Source: Strongylocentrotus purpuratus
Lineage: Eukaryota > Echinodermata > Echinoidea > Camarodonta > Strongylocentrotidae
NCBI RefSeq assembly: GCF_000002235.5
Contig: NW_022145604.1
Coordinates: 27,432,291 to 27,496,290, forward strand
Reading direction: 5' to 3'
Length of the DNA stretch: 64,000 nucleotides
Positions 36,270 through 48,287 of the stretch are shown piece after piece. The notes under the pieces are model-generated. The model did not search any database. It was given only the letters and a program-made list of their open reading frames with translations, and was not told the origin of the DNA. Position 1 is the first letter of the stretch. Each line of letters starts with the position of its first letter. A program made the position numbers and the translations under genes.

Positions 36270-38130
36270 CTCATGTAGTAAATCAGACATCTTGTGCAAT
36301 TCGACCACACTGCAGAGTCTGAAGGAGCTGGATGGGTGATTAAAAAAGCAGGTGTTTTTTCTGTCCACGTCACTAAGTTGAAAAGGTACATAACCCTAGG
36401 GAAAGGTGTGGTAACCAATGGCCAGGATATGTGCTCCGACAAATCTTTGTTTCTCCACAGGCGCCCCAAACAAATGTAGAAATGTAGAAAAGGAAACAAT
36501 ACATATACATAATTTAATTCCATCAAATGGATATGATAATCTCATACTTATTTATCTATGTAATGTACTGGAAAAAATGACATAAAATTATACACTATTT
36601 CAAAATGATGTATTTTTCGGTCGGTCGCTACGTTATTTTGGCAGTTAATTTCAATAATCCAATGCTGCTCCCAACCTTGGCAGAAAGAGACAACGGTGAG
36701 CTCCCCCCCCCCCCTCCCCCCTCACAAACCAAAATAAAAGAAAAGGACTCCTGATATACTCTCTTTAAAGAAACTCCCTCAGTCTAAAACCCATGCGACA
36801 GGTTGTTACAGAGGAAAGTACAATGCTTGAACTTGGCTTAAAATGTCAACAATGTCATTTGCCAGGAAACTCCGTTGCCGAGATCATTATATCAACCCTT
36901 CTTCTGTGGGATGCAAACGAATATGAAGCCCTCAGGTTGCATTCACATGTTCGTATATTCACGATTTCAAATCAGTTCAACAAATGTCGACCTTTTGAAG
37001 AAAAGAAAATGTACTTATACATTTCATAGATGTTATTGTTTACTAAGAGAAATTGTATGCGTACTCTTGACGTAATATTAGACACATCCTTTTACATCTC
37101 CTTTATATTAAAAATTGAATTTCTTGAATTTTCATTGCATATCACATAGGAACAGAGCTCCAAAGATTTACAACGTTTGAAATGTTTTAAGCGTACACAT
37201 ATACATCCCAGGAGAAAGCGAAGGCGTCATCAAAGTAGTATTATTACCCTGGTCTGTTCGTGTTTATCGTCTCTCCAAGAAGGCTGAAAGCATTTGACGA
37301 TTTTGTTTTTCTACCCGGTGCTTATTTACTACACTTTGGTTGAGAGTAGAAATCAAACACTTGTTTCTAGAATATGTTTAAGGAAAAAAAAAATCGATGT
37401 TTATATTGACAAAAATTAAACGTTTTATCTATATCGTTCCTGTTTATCATTTCATGAAGTACACTGGGCTTAAAGTCAATGTGAAATACTTATATCTAAA
37501 TGTTTTTATGTCTGTCTTATCTAATATTGCGTAGGTATAAGACCCTATTAGCGAATGCATGTTTTGTTACTTACAGCTGCTAAAAATGTGCAAAATGTAT
37601 GAGGACGCTCATGTTCAAGTTCAAGATAAGTTTACTAAATCTGTTCTGCCACCGACATTAAATTACTATTAATTAGATTTATTATATTTGCAGATTTCAA
37701 TTGATGCAATTTAATTCACTAACAAAGATGAAAAAGAACAAAGGGCTGCAGAAAAATATCAGTTAAAACCGATTATAAATATTGAACGTTATTATGTAGA
37801 TTTTCATAACAGTTTTATTTTTACAATTTTGATAAAAAATTATAGGTCTCATTACTTTGAGTGAGCTCCGACGAGGATTCTTGGATACCAATATTAAAAT
37901 CCGCATAGGAAAGAACAAAAATATTGTTTCCCGAGAAATGTAAATCCTAGAATATTGTTACGTCACATTTTATTGATGTTAAGTGTGCGTGTCCATGTTG
38001 TTTTTACAGGCCGCTGGGTAGATTAGGATAAATACTTTTAAAATTAAAAAAAATCTCGCATTTCGTGATAATAGTAGTTAAAAACAGGCAGGATTCACCT
38101 TTATCAAACGCAGTTTTTACAACCCCAACC
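36270..38130. other. Intergenic DNA
   Basis: C-rich run at about 36705-36721. No gene or transposon ends recognised; frames below 80 codons have no motif. Confidence 0.4.
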
Positions 38131-38139
38131 CCTTTTTTG

Positions 38140-38186
38140 TTTCTCTCTTCATCTATTTATTTGTCTCTATCTCTGCCTTTCACTCA

Positions 38187-38229
<43 letters not shown>

Positions 38230-38425
38230 TCACTCCCTGCTTTATCTCACCCCCCCCCCCCTCTCTCTCTCTCTACCTACCTATTTAGCCTATCTAAAAA
38301 AAAATGTATATCCCGTCTTTCCCTCTCTCCGTGTCTTTTTCTCTCTTTCTCTCCCTCTCATTCTCTCTCTCTCTATCTCTCTCTCTCTCCCTCTCTATCT
38401 CTCTCCCTCTCTTTCTCTTTCTTCC
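38140..38425. repeat. CT-rich microsatellite cluster
   Basis: CT and CCCTCT tracts interrupted by a C11 run near 38250-38260 and by A9 near 38296. The Ser/Leu-rich 155-codon plus frame across it is spurious. Confidence 0.9.
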
Positions 38426-38429
38426 TACC

Positions 38430-38945
38430 TCATGTCTTGATTTATTCTACCTTTATTTTCACCCTCCTATTTTGTGTCGACGAAGGTGATCTGATCTACC
38501 TATTGGCGAAAATAGACCAGCTAAATTCGTGACATCAAGATCTGAGATCTAATTAGTACCGATCATAGTCCCGCATGTTTACATCTTTGTCACTCGTGAA
38601 CAAAATAAGACCGAATACCTCCCACGGGAGCGTATTCCTAAATCTGTTGAAGTGTCTGAGATTTATGACGCGGTGCAATGAGGAGAAAGAAGAGGGAAAA
38701 GGTGATCGCTAAATTAGGCTGCTAAATTTCAAACATCGACGGGTGCTTTTTAGGAGTGAGAGAGAAAGAGAGAGAGGGAGAGAGTCGGGATAACATGATT
38801 ATGGGAGAAGGAAATACATTTGAATTGCAAGTAAACACGGTATCCTCATTTACATTATTTTGTAAAAAAAAGTATGAAATACATGCAAGGTTGTATGTTG
38901 TAATGTAACATTTCCAAAGCCAAATTAAAAGCACAAAATACAATT
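38430..38945. other. Intergenic DNA with short GA tract
   Basis: GA tract near 38757-38785. No feature otherwise. Confidence 0.4.
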
Positions 38946-38949
38946 ATGA

Positions 38950-39220
38950 TACTTAGAATAACTGGATTTATAAAACGCCTTTTTCAGATCCAGATGATAC
39001 AAGGCGCCTGTCCCTTAGTCAATCGATAAACTTAGAAGAATTGTAGAGGTTCGTTTTTAGATGTTTTCGGAGAAAAAAGGGAATTAATATTACTTAGAAA
39101 TGCAGAGAGTTTATTCCATCGGCGTAGGGCAACAGTTTGAAAGGATCTGGAGCCAGCCTGTTTTAGGGTTTTGGGAATAATAATAATAATAATAATAATA
39201 GATCACACTTATAACGCGAT
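38950..39220. mobile_element. SINE-like fragment with (AAT)n
   Basis: The segment ATTTATAAAACGCCTTTTTC ... ACAAGGCGCCT (38967-39008) is the inverted form of the 'aaagcgc ... gcgctatata' tail seen in SINE pieces elsewhere in the window (48105, 52910). An (AAT)7 run lies at 39179-39201. The intervening sequence may belong to the same insertion; its borders are not defined. Confidence 0.4.
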
Positions 39221-39224
39221 AAGG

Positions 39225-41790
39225 GAATGATAAGGGAAGGAGCTTGTTTATTGATCGAAGTGAATATGATATTCTCTGTTGTTGGAAGAGTGAGGTGATG
39301 TATTTTGGAAGAGTGGTTGACATAGCTCTCAAAGTGTATACAAGTCTCTGGTATGCTTAAAGAATGCTTAAAACGTCATGGTTTCAAGATCATTAGGTAC
39401 ATGTACCGTTAATTGCACATACGGGGGTAACATGCAGTGAAGAAGTGAAACCAGGTGATTTTCGATATCTATAGGTAAGTTCCTTCCGATTAAGATACAC
39501 CAAACAACATGATATAAATCAAATAGATTTTTCTTTATCTTGTTCTCAGGACCACTTGTCGTGGCTACAATATTGAAGCTCTCTGACAGCAATTGGGCTG
39601 AAAATAATTTTTAGAGCGTAGGTCGTAAGTATTAAACACAGTTGTAAATGTTGTAATAATAAAAACTTGAAATAAATGTACCATTATGGGTTTCGTGAAT
39701 CCTATTTTTATAATATGACAAGTGGCGCCTTCATGTATGAATTATGTATGTCAAAAGTGACCCAGTTACCGTGATTATATATCAAGTATTTTGTGTTACA
39801 GTTTCGTTCTGCTATTAAGGAAGTGTCTTCTCTAGAACAAATGAGAACTGTGTCAGGCCCCTCTCACTCTCCACGCACATAAACAAACAACAAGTCATGA
39901 ATACGCACTGAAACATAATGACTGAGAGTGAGACCCAGATATATATGAGGACGTTTAACATAATCGATATCCGGTGATCCTCCTCTTCAACCATGCCCCA
40001 TGTCAACGTATCCGTTGTAAGACAGAAAAGTAAATACTTTCTTGACTGGTTGAGGGGGGTACGTCGGGGCCTCCTCATGTGTACACAACGACGCGGCTCC
40101 TTCAATCAACCTAAGCGGTTCGACCGACATTGCGTGGCGTCTTTTGGCGAGGTATACTGTCAATTACTACCACCGTCCGGAGTACCACGGGCGTAAACCC
40201 CGGGGGTGGGGAGTTATACATCTCCCCCTGCACAAAACACGACGTTTTGGGGTAGGGTGGTCTGTGAAAAATAAACCCCCAAACACGCACACCTTTCAAG
40301 GAATAGGTTATTCAGAAACGGTTGTTGAAAATGTTGTCTAACTTAGTATTAGTGGCTCTTATTATAGTTATATATTTTTCTTTAAAATGATTAAAAAGGT
40401 ACAAACAGATGTTTAACATCCGATTGAGTTCCGTTTGTTTGTTATGCTTTTTTTTTATGTGTACGTATGTCTGAGTTCTGTGCGTTGGTGTGTGTGCGTG
40501 GGTGTGTGTGTTCGCGCGAAAAACATTGCGGCCTGAAGATTGCAATAACCGCCCCCCCCCCTCCCTCCTCACACACACACACACCTACACCCACACACCT
40601 ACTCAGAACGGGTTTATGCCACTGCCGAGTACTGATGTTTGGGAGCGACGAAGAAAACAAATTGCGAGGAAATTATGGCATGGTTCTTAGGATGTTCGAA
40701 TTCCGAATGATATACCATTCAGCGAACTATCGAGTGAGGGCAGGAGGGTCGTAAGTACCACTGAAAATTAATTTGCGATCAATCGCATAATCATATCACA
40801 AGTCTCGTAATTATTGAAAAGTGCGTGGCGAAATAAGAAAAACGGAATAGAGTCTGAATTGCATTGTGTACCGCATCAAAGGTATAGAAGTCAATGTATT
40901 GCCACTCTATTCGATGATCGAATTCCTAATTAAAAGCAAAGAGAACAAAGGAAAGTAGACCAAAATAAAGGGGAATATACATCAAATCGATATACCATTC
41001 ATTGTGATTAGTTTCTATCGTGTCAATTAATTGTATTCGTTTTATTTTATTATAGGTCAGATCCTGATAGATAACGATAAACAAGAAATGATATAACCTT
41101 ATATAATGCCATGTCAAATCTCAAATAGTGCTATCAATTAAAATTGTAGATGTTTTTCTCTTTCTTCTCTTATTAACGCCCTAGAGTTTGAGCGCAGTAA
41201 ACAAAAAATACGTTTTCCGTTATGGTTTCGTAAAAGCTTTAGGCAAGGGTCGTACTTCACGGCGTTGTAGGTCTACCGAATGAAGGGAACTAGCAGCTAG
41301 GAAGGAGCAACTAGTTAAAAGGGTATGTTACCAGATTAAATGTAAAATATAAGAAGATCAAGGTTAAGCAGTTGAGCAAACCGATGAAATTTTACGAATT
41401 AGGTATCATTCCAAAGGAAACGCCGGAAGCCAACAACATTGAGACTGTAAACACATAGGTAATGATAGATGATTGTCCTCTTTACATGCTATCTTAAGTA
41501 AGAGTAGTGTTTCAGATTAACAGAATGTTATCAATATATGGGTGATTCGTCCCTTTAAGCAAGGTGATGAGTGACTGACATTTAAGCGGCCCATTATCCG
41601 ATCTGAGCGTGAATGCAGGTAATTACTCCAGGATGTTTAGACGAACGCACACTCACACGCACACAGGTGAAAGACGAACGGATAAACATCGAAGTGATGA
41701 GCAGAAGATCGCCGCATATATGGCACACATACGATGCCGTTAAGGCGAAACAAAATATCGACCTTTTCTTATCAGTCCCTAACAGATCGA
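39225..41790. other. Intergenic DNA
   Basis: A C10 run with adjacent CA repeats lies near 40551-40600. A possible TTAA pair at about 41314/41551 was examined and not accepted. No supported gene. Confidence 0.4.
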
Positions 41791-41796
41791 TTTGAC

Positions 41797-41839
41797 AGAA
41801 GTAGTAGTAATAGTAATAGTAGTAGTAGTAGTAGTAGTG

Positions 41840-41915
<76 letters not shown>

Positions 41916-41937
41916 AAGTAGTAGTAGTAGAAGAAGA

Positions 41938-41978
<41 letters not shown>

Positions 41979-41998
41979 AGTAGAAGTAGAGTAGAAGT
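41797..41998. repeat. (TAG)n microsatellite with AGA variants
   Basis: About 65 near-perfect TAG/AGT triplets with short AAG interruptions near 41920-41942. Frames read as poly-Ser or poly-Val on plus and poly-Leu on minus; all spurious. Confidence 0.97.
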
Positions 41999-42004
41999 AG
42001 AGCA

Positions 42005-42375
42005 ACTAGTGGTACTATTATTCTTTTAGAATCACAGTTTGGAACAGTCAGTCGGAACTAGTAAGATATTTAGAATCAGCCACCATCATCGACTTCCGCT
42101 ATATCCAAACATGGAAAAACCTTTGAAAGGTTGGATTACGTCAACCGTATTGCCTTTTGGCCTAATTTATTTAGCTTTTTGTTTATTCCTATTAATAAAT
42201 TTGATTTTGGTGCGATTCCTTAAATATTGATATTTAGAAGAGATTGATCAAGCAACGATAAGTATGTTCATGGATTGAACTTTATGACATTGATGGCCAG
42301 CCATAGCCACGCTGCAGCATCTCCCGGTCAGCTTAAGAAGAAGACCAGAAGAAGAATCCTCATTCAGGTTCTTCT
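42005..42375. other. Spacer between TAG and CT arrays
   Basis: No recognised element. Confidence 0.4.
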
Positions 42376-42379
42376 CGCA

Positions 42380-42382
<3 letters not shown>

Positions 42383-42441
<59 letters not shown>

Positions 42442-42465
42442 CCTCCCTCCCTCTCTCTCTCTCTC
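42383..42465. repeat. (CT)n microsatellite
   Basis: Pure CT followed by CCCT repeats and CT. Confidence 0.97.
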
Positions 42466-42590
42466 GCGGAGAGCTGTCCCTGTTTATTAGTGAAGCTGCC
42501 ATGGTAATGAATCCATTTCATTGTTACAGAATCGCCATGCAGCTATTGATCGAGACTTTGCAAAGACTGATTGATAGATGGTTGCAGAGC

Positions 42591-42740
42591 AGGGGAGCGT
42601 TTCACAAAGCCTTTTTTCAATGAAAAATGACACAAATCAGTGACAACTCTGCTAATAACCAATCAGAAGCAAGGATTTCAGTAGCTTATAACAGAAACTG
42701 TCATTTATCACTGATGACAAGTTTTGTGAAACGCACCCCT
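42591..42740. mobile_element. Palindromic-end MITE, family F
   Basis: 150 bp with ends AGGGGAGCGTTTCACAAAGC and, inverted, AGGGGTGCGTTTCACAAAAC. Sub-terminal TGTCA..TCAGTGA blocks are also inverted. The centre CCAATCAGAAGCAAGGATTT matches the centre of the MITE at 53189 (CCAATCAAAATCAAGGTTTC), which suggests a shared origin. No clear target duplication. Confidence 0.8.
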
Positions 42741-42744
42741 GATT

Positions 42745-43250
42745 GAAAGGGTGGTTGGACGACAAGAGTATGAAGAAGCGGTGATGTCGATTATTGGGCT
42801 TCTCGCACGCGACTTCAAGTAACGAATGGCTTCAAAGGCAATGTGATGACGCACAATAAGAAGACATTCATCACCTCGAAATGAATTAGTTTTATAATGA
42901 TGTGCCCACCATTTTTTTCACATCAACTTTTAATAAATATTCTGTCTCTATAGTTATTATTATCAACTTTCGATAATAAATGTAAATAAAGTAGCGCATT
43001 ATAAGCTTAATAGGATATATTATTGAACGTTATTCGGGATTTAAAAATAACTTGTTTCTATTCGCAGGTTCACTTGTAAGGCAGTTGATGGTTGACAAAT
43101 TGAGTAAAGATATCCAGAACTTCAAATAAAACTTAATCGAAAATTGTGAAGTTCGTGCACTTCCATATATCGTTTCGACCAATGTTCTTGAGTAAAAACC
43201 AAAATTAGAGCTTGTAAAAGACTTGCTCAAAGCTAATCAACATGGCTGAA
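42745..43250. other. Spacer left of the 102-bp array
   Basis: AT-rich; nothing recognised. Confidence 0.4.
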
Positions 43251-43254
43251 GGAA

Positions 43255-43770
43255 TGCATTGAAACGCTTCCGCCATAAATAAATTATTCATACTTAATTC
43301 ATACGTTAAATACTTAATCATAATCATGGGTTTAACGCCTCCCTTGATCATTCATTAATGTCATTTACGCTTTCGCCTTAAATTAATTATTCACACTCAA
43401 ATCATATGTTAAATACTTATTATAATCATGGGTTTAACGCCTCCCTTGATCATTCATTAAAGTCATTCACGCTTCCGCCTTAAATTAATTATTTACACTC
43501 AAATCATACGTTAAATACTTATTATAATCATGGGTTTAACGCCTCCCTTGATCATTCATTAATGTCATTTACGCTTCCGCCTTAAATTAATTATTCACAC
43601 TCAAATCATACGTTAAATACTTATTATAATCATGGGTTTAACGCCTCCCTTGATCATTCATTAATACCATTCACGCTTCCGACTTAAATAAATTATTTAC
43701 ACCCATTTTTTACACTAAATACCTAATTATCTTCCTGGATTAAATGCATACCGTGATTGTACATTAATGT
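43255..43770. repeat. 102-bp tandem array, about 5 units
   Basis: The box GGGTTTAACGCCTCCCTTGA starts at 43328, 43430, 43532 and 43634, an exact 102-bp period. Units contain GCTTCCGCCTTAAATTAATT and a CATTCATTAA box. The fifth unit (43675-43770) is diverged. Internal units differ by only a few bases, so expansion was recent. Confidence 0.95.
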
Positions 43771-43865
43771 CATTACTATCATCAGCGCATTGTATCCTTT
43801 GGAATAGGCGCTACAATACACTTAATTTTCATCTTTATCGGTAGTAGTAGTTGAATTAGTACTAT

Positions 43866-43866
43866 A

Positions 43867-43901
<35 letters not shown>
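43866..43901. repeat. (ATT)12 microsatellite
   Basis: Pure trinucleotide run. Confidence 0.95.
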
Positions 43902-43904
43902 CCA

Positions 43905-44860
43905 TCTTTTAATTCCTACATATAGCTTACTCACGACGATGTACGGGCTTTTTGAGACCCTGGTTTCATTTTATTTTTTATTTTTCTTCTTCTTCTTCAT
44001 CTCCTTCTTCTTCGTATTTTATTTTATTTCCAATTATTATGAATCCGGTTTAAACCCAATTAGGCCATCAGGAATTGTTTTTATTATGGGAAATATCATA
44101 TATACCAGTCTGCCAAAGCATATCACATCAAAGTTAGAGGTCGCTTTTCTCCTTTTCTTTAATAATACAAAATTGAGAAGCAAGACTGTCTCGATGTTTA
44201 ATACATACTCATATTGCACCGAATCACCAGTCCTCGATTCAATATAAAATTCGTGATATTGACATTGCCTGTCAGAGTGTCAAAAATATTTAGAGCACGG
44301 CATCGTGATTTTCATTTCATATATTCATTTCCGAACTCGAGGTATATAATAAGGAGGGGAAATGGACCCCCCCCCCCCACCTCATGTGGGGGAAAGAATT
44401 CAAACAAAGTTCGAAAGTTATACATAATAAATATTCTGGGATGTGAATTAGCCACAATGTATCCACCCCACCCACCCTATCAACAGATTACCAACAGTGG
44501 TTGTAAATTTGTAGATATTGGATGAGGAAAGTTTTTAAGGAGTTCTTTTAAGGAGTTTCACTCCATCGTGCTCCTACTCTGCGTTTGCAGCCTCTTAAAA
44601 AGCACTCCGTTCCATCAAAATGGCAATGGAATTAAACTGCAAATGAATAAATATATATATAAATGAATAAAACGATAATAAGTTCAGATGTTTCTCCTTT
44701 CCTGCATATGAAACTAGGTTGCTTTTTCAATCGCATGACCCAAGATATATGGAATACTAGCTGCATCGAAGGCAACAGCAGAAGGAAATTGGCAATGATG
44801 TACTTCATCAACCCCGTAACCCTTCATTTTTTCCATCCTAAAAAAAAAATCAGTTTCGTA
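43905..44860. other. Intergenic DNA, pyrimidine-rich start
   Basis: CTT-rich near 43970-44012; C10 run near 44369-44379. A 102-codon plus frame at 43939-44247 is Phe-rich from the CTT tract and is not a gene. Confidence 0.4.
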
Positions 44861-44863
44861 TAA

Positions 44864-45021
44864 GGTAGTCGGGGCAGCGTCTCACGAAACCGTCATAAGT
44901 ACAAGTTCACCGCCATCCCATTGAAATGCGTGTATTAAGTTTAACACGCGTTTCAATGTGGTGTCGGTGAACTTGTACTTATGACGGTTTCGTGAGACCG
45001 CTGCCCTGAACGTCGCCTACC
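44864..45021. mobile_element. Palindromic MITE with ~65-bp arms
   Basis: Arms 44872-44943 and 44945-45006 are near-perfect inverted repeats (GGGCAGCGTCTCACGAAACC on the left; GGGCAGCGGTCTCACGAAAC inverted on the right). The centre ATTGAAATGCGTGT / ACACGCGTTTCAAT is also inverted. Weak outer matches GGTAG/CTACC extend to 44864 and 45021. No coding capacity. Confidence 0.85.
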
Positions 45022-45164
45022 AGGCAGCGAACAGGTGGAAATCCCTCACTTTGATTTCAATTGAAAAGAAGCGATGCAATGATTTGGCCAGAATCAGATT
45101 TTCGATTTGAGTAATGCGCGGCTGCCATCAATAACACGGCACACCACTCACTTCATCCACGTAG

Positions 45165-46070
45165 GGGGGTCCGTCCACACTGTACCGGTCTTCATTCGCC
45201 TATTGAAATCATCAAACTCGACCACGTTGGAACGTAAAGGACTGAAAATGAATCTCTCACTTTGGTACCATACCCCAAAATTGCATTCATTATTTTAAGG
45301 CGAAAGACCGCATTATATTAGCTGTACGATTTAAGAAACATTGCACACTCGTATTGACATCATGTGATAGTCTGAGTCGAGATGGAGTTCATTCTTTGGC
45401 GCGAATCGCTCTTTTCAATCTGGTTCACACTACCGTCTTGAATCACTTTATTGAAATCATCAAACTCGACCGCGTTGGATCGTAAAGGACTGAAAATAAA
45501 TGTCTCACTTTGGTACCATACCCCAAAAATTGCATTCATTTTTTGATGCAATAGACCGCATTATATTAGCTGTACGATTTAAGAAACACTGCACACTCAT
45601 ATTGACATCATGTGATGGTCGCATTCGAGATGGAGTTCACTCTTTGGCGCCAATCGCTCTTTCCAATCCTGTTCACACTACCGTCTTGAATTGCCTATTT
45701 AAATCACCAAACTCGACCATGTTGGATTGTAAATGACTGAAAATGAATCTCTCACTTTGGTACCATACCCCACAAATTGCATTTATTACTTTAAGGCAAA
45801 AGACCGCATGATATTAATGTCACTAATGTCTTTTGGCAAGACATTGATCTACATTTGCCACACTCCACCCAGGTGAAAATGGAGACCTGATAGGAATTTA
45901 TTCCTTGAAACGCAGAGCGCGTGACAGCTAAACTGTTAAAGCCAGGGTGATTATGCTGCATTTTATTAGCTTTAAGTTTTAAGAAATATTGCACACTCTT
46001 CATCGCCATGTGATGGAAGCGGTCGAGATTGAGTTCACTCTTTGGCGCCAAACGCTCTTTTCAATCCTGA
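45165..46070. repeat. 248-bp tandem array, three units, third interrupted
   Basis: The box AAATCATCAAACTCGACC recurs at about 45206, 45454 and, diverged, 45701, giving periods near 248 and 247 bp. Each unit also carries TTTGGTACCATACCCCA, GACCGCATTATATTAGCTGT and TTTGGCGC. The third unit is split: its GACCGCAT half ends near 45810 and resumes at CTGCATTTTATTAGC near 45956. The gap is filled by a SINE-like sequence. Confidence 0.92.
45810..45957 (+). mobile_element. SINE-like insertion in the third 248-bp unit
   Basis: About 148 bp containing CCACACTCCACCCAGGTGAA, TGGAGACCTGATAGGAATT, CCTTGAAACGCAGAGCGCG and AAAGCCAGGGTGATTATG. This layout is familiar from tRNA-derived SINEs of marine deuterostomes (from memory). 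Uninterrupted units at 45165 and 45412 supply the empty site and fix the boundaries to within a few bases. Confidence 0.65.
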
Positions 46071-46079
46071 CCTTAGGAA

Positions 46080-46690
46080 TATGTTCTAACCTAAGATTAA
46101 GATTTCAGTCACTTAGATCCTCGATAACTGTGAGGGCGTCGTCGCCTTTTTAGACAGGGTAGCCTCCAGCAGATCAGATCTGGCACTACTTAGTCTTTAG
46201 CTCTTTAGCAGTGAGCAACAAGACGCGCCCTGCTTTAAGAAACGGTTAATGAAATTAGAGATATTTCTCCATTTATCTGGGCCTTGGTATAATGTCCTTG
46301 CCAAGATATGTTTTGTACTCTCATTAGGAGCCTTGTACATGTGCCATCGAACCGATCCTGTAGATTTGCGTTCATTGTCTAGGATTCGGCGCCATATAGT
46401 GAAATAAGTTTTTGACACAGGCTTTAAAGAAGAAGAATTCAATACTTGCACATTGCCTAGCACATTGCAACTACTGCATCTAATAATCATATTTAAGAAA
46501 ATCCTTGGCTTTGAATAGGAAATCGGTTTGTTGGTCAGTGCTGGACCAAGCATTATCTAGATAATTGGAGTTCGATTCTTTATAAGCAAATTAAAAAAAA
46601 ATTAAAAAAAAAACTGAAAATCTCTTAGCTTCTTTGTTCGTAGAAGATTATAATCTGATCGGTTTTTTCAGCGTACTTTATATTCATAAT
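46080..46690. other. Intergenic DNA
   Basis: A 118-codon minus frame at 46553-46197 has no recognisable motif. A-runs near 46592-46614. Confidence 0.35.
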
Positions 46691-46694
46691 AATT

Positions 46695-46930
46695 ATATAA
46701 TGAAAAAATATTAATAATAATGATGATGATGATGATGATACTTCTTCTACTACTACTATTTATGATAATAATAAAAATGAAAATAATTATGACGATAATA
46801 ATAATAATTATGATAATTAATGATAATGATAATTAATGATAATGATAATAAATAATAATAGTAATAATGCTCATGATTATGACGACATTGATGATAATGA
46901 CGTTGATGAAAATGATTATAATAGATAATA
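46695..46930. repeat. AAT/GAT-rich trinucleotide region
   Basis: Impure TAA, GAT and ATG repeats with short TAC runs near 46727-46747. Low complexity throughout. Confidence 0.85.
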
Positions 46931-46934
46931 TTAT

Positions 46935-47465
46935 TTGAATAGACACGCTTAACAGGCTTGGTGCTCCAGTATTAATGTTACCTCATTATTTTAGGTCACG
47001 TTAAAACTAGATATATTCTGCACACTAATTTCCATCATGAATCTAATAAACTTACCAGAATTCGTCAACATTAGCCGCGGCGTCGCAATTATTCTGTCTC
47101 TGAAAGATGACCCTCCAAAAAGGAACGTAAAAGTCAAAACCAAACGCTGATAAGTGCAGCTGCGATCCTCAAAATAAATCTTGTCTGCTCCAAATCCAAG
47201 ATTTTAGCTCGAAGCGAAAATGTGAGTGAAGGATGATGGCAAACCAGACATTGCAGATGAATGAAGCTTAGGGTATCCTAGAAAGTGTCATCGTTGAAGG
47301 AGAAAGGAGAAGGAGAGAGAAAACGTTGATAAAATACAGAAATGGAAGCGGTTTCAGCTTATGACATGAGTTGGCATTTTACCAATGATGATCAGGAAAT
47401 TAGCGGTGTTGCGTTACAACAAGAAAGGACATCGCATGAGAGGCGGGAGTGTACATAACACAGTT
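46935..47465. other. Intergenic DNA
   Basis: Nothing recognised. Confidence 0.4.
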
Positions 47466-47469
47466 TTTT

Positions 47470-47755
47470 CCTTTTCTTTCCTTCTTTTTCTTCTTCCGTG
47501 CTCCTGCTTCTTCTTCTACTTCGTCTACTCCTGCTAATCCTTCTTCTTCTTCTTCTTTATCTTCTGCTTTTATTTATTTATATATGTATGTATTCAGTTA
47601 CCACTTTTGGTATGGAACACCGTAATCAGCACGAATGTTGTTTTCTACTTTTTCTCCTTCTTCTTCTTCTTCTTCTTCTTCTTCTTCTTCTTCTTTTTCT
47701 TCTTCTTCTTCTTATTCATCTTTTTATTTATTCCCCTCTCTATATATGTCCCTCT

Positions 47756-47815
<60 letters not shown>
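47470..47815. repeat. CTT-rich and CT microsatellites
   Basis: Two CTT blocks (about 47480-47575 and 47655-47715) separated by 80 bp of ordinary sequence, followed by a pure CT run at about 47761-47813. Leu/Phe/Ser-rich frames are spurious. Confidence 0.95.
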
Positions 47816-47816
<1 letters not shown>

Positions 47817-48104
47817 CAGGCATGTAAGGTGTATATGTCAAGTAAGGCAAATGAATAAAGGATTGATGGATTTTTCCTTATTTGCCCGATTAGCCTTTGT
47901 CATCACGTTTCAATTAAAGAACATTATTGGTACTTAGCAAAGGGAATGGGCATAACTTAATGTGGTCTTATTTATCCTGGGTAGCCACATCAATGCAATT
48001 AATGCTCTTCCTGTGGACCCTGCAATTATCCTTACCCCTGCATTTCCAGATAACCCGTCTAATCCATATGGGACGAGGGAGAAGAATTTCGGCGAATAAT
48101 CTAG

Positions 48105-48225
48105 TTCAAAGATGTGAGCACAAAGCCAGGGTAATAATTTCCAAAGCTCTTTGGAATCGCATAGAGACGTTATATAATGTGATATGCGCTATACAAGAAC
48201 CGAATATTATTATTATTTTGAGAGT
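48105..48225 (+). mobile_element. SINE-like 3' part with (ATT)n tail
   Basis: Contains AAAGCCAGGGTAATAATTTC, AAGCTCTTTGGAATCGCATA, ATGTGATATGCGCTATACAA and ends in TATTATTATTATT near 48220. The AAAGCCAGGGT box is shared with the SINE at 45810, so the two are probably parts of the same family. Confidence 0.65.
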
Positions 48226-48287
48226 CATATATAAACCTTCCACAGTACTTCCGCGGAGTATTAAATAATGCATGCAGGGTAGTTTAA

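Noticed and set aside
37600-37700. Another LINE 3' end (TCAAGTTCAAG)
   Set aside because: Only a short A/T-rich resemblance, with no polyadenylation-like tail or second copy.
41311-41555. Possible TTAA MITE (TTAAAAGGG left, CCCTTTAA right)
   Set aside because: Ends match over only about eight bases, and sub-terminal similarity to family D needs large gaps.
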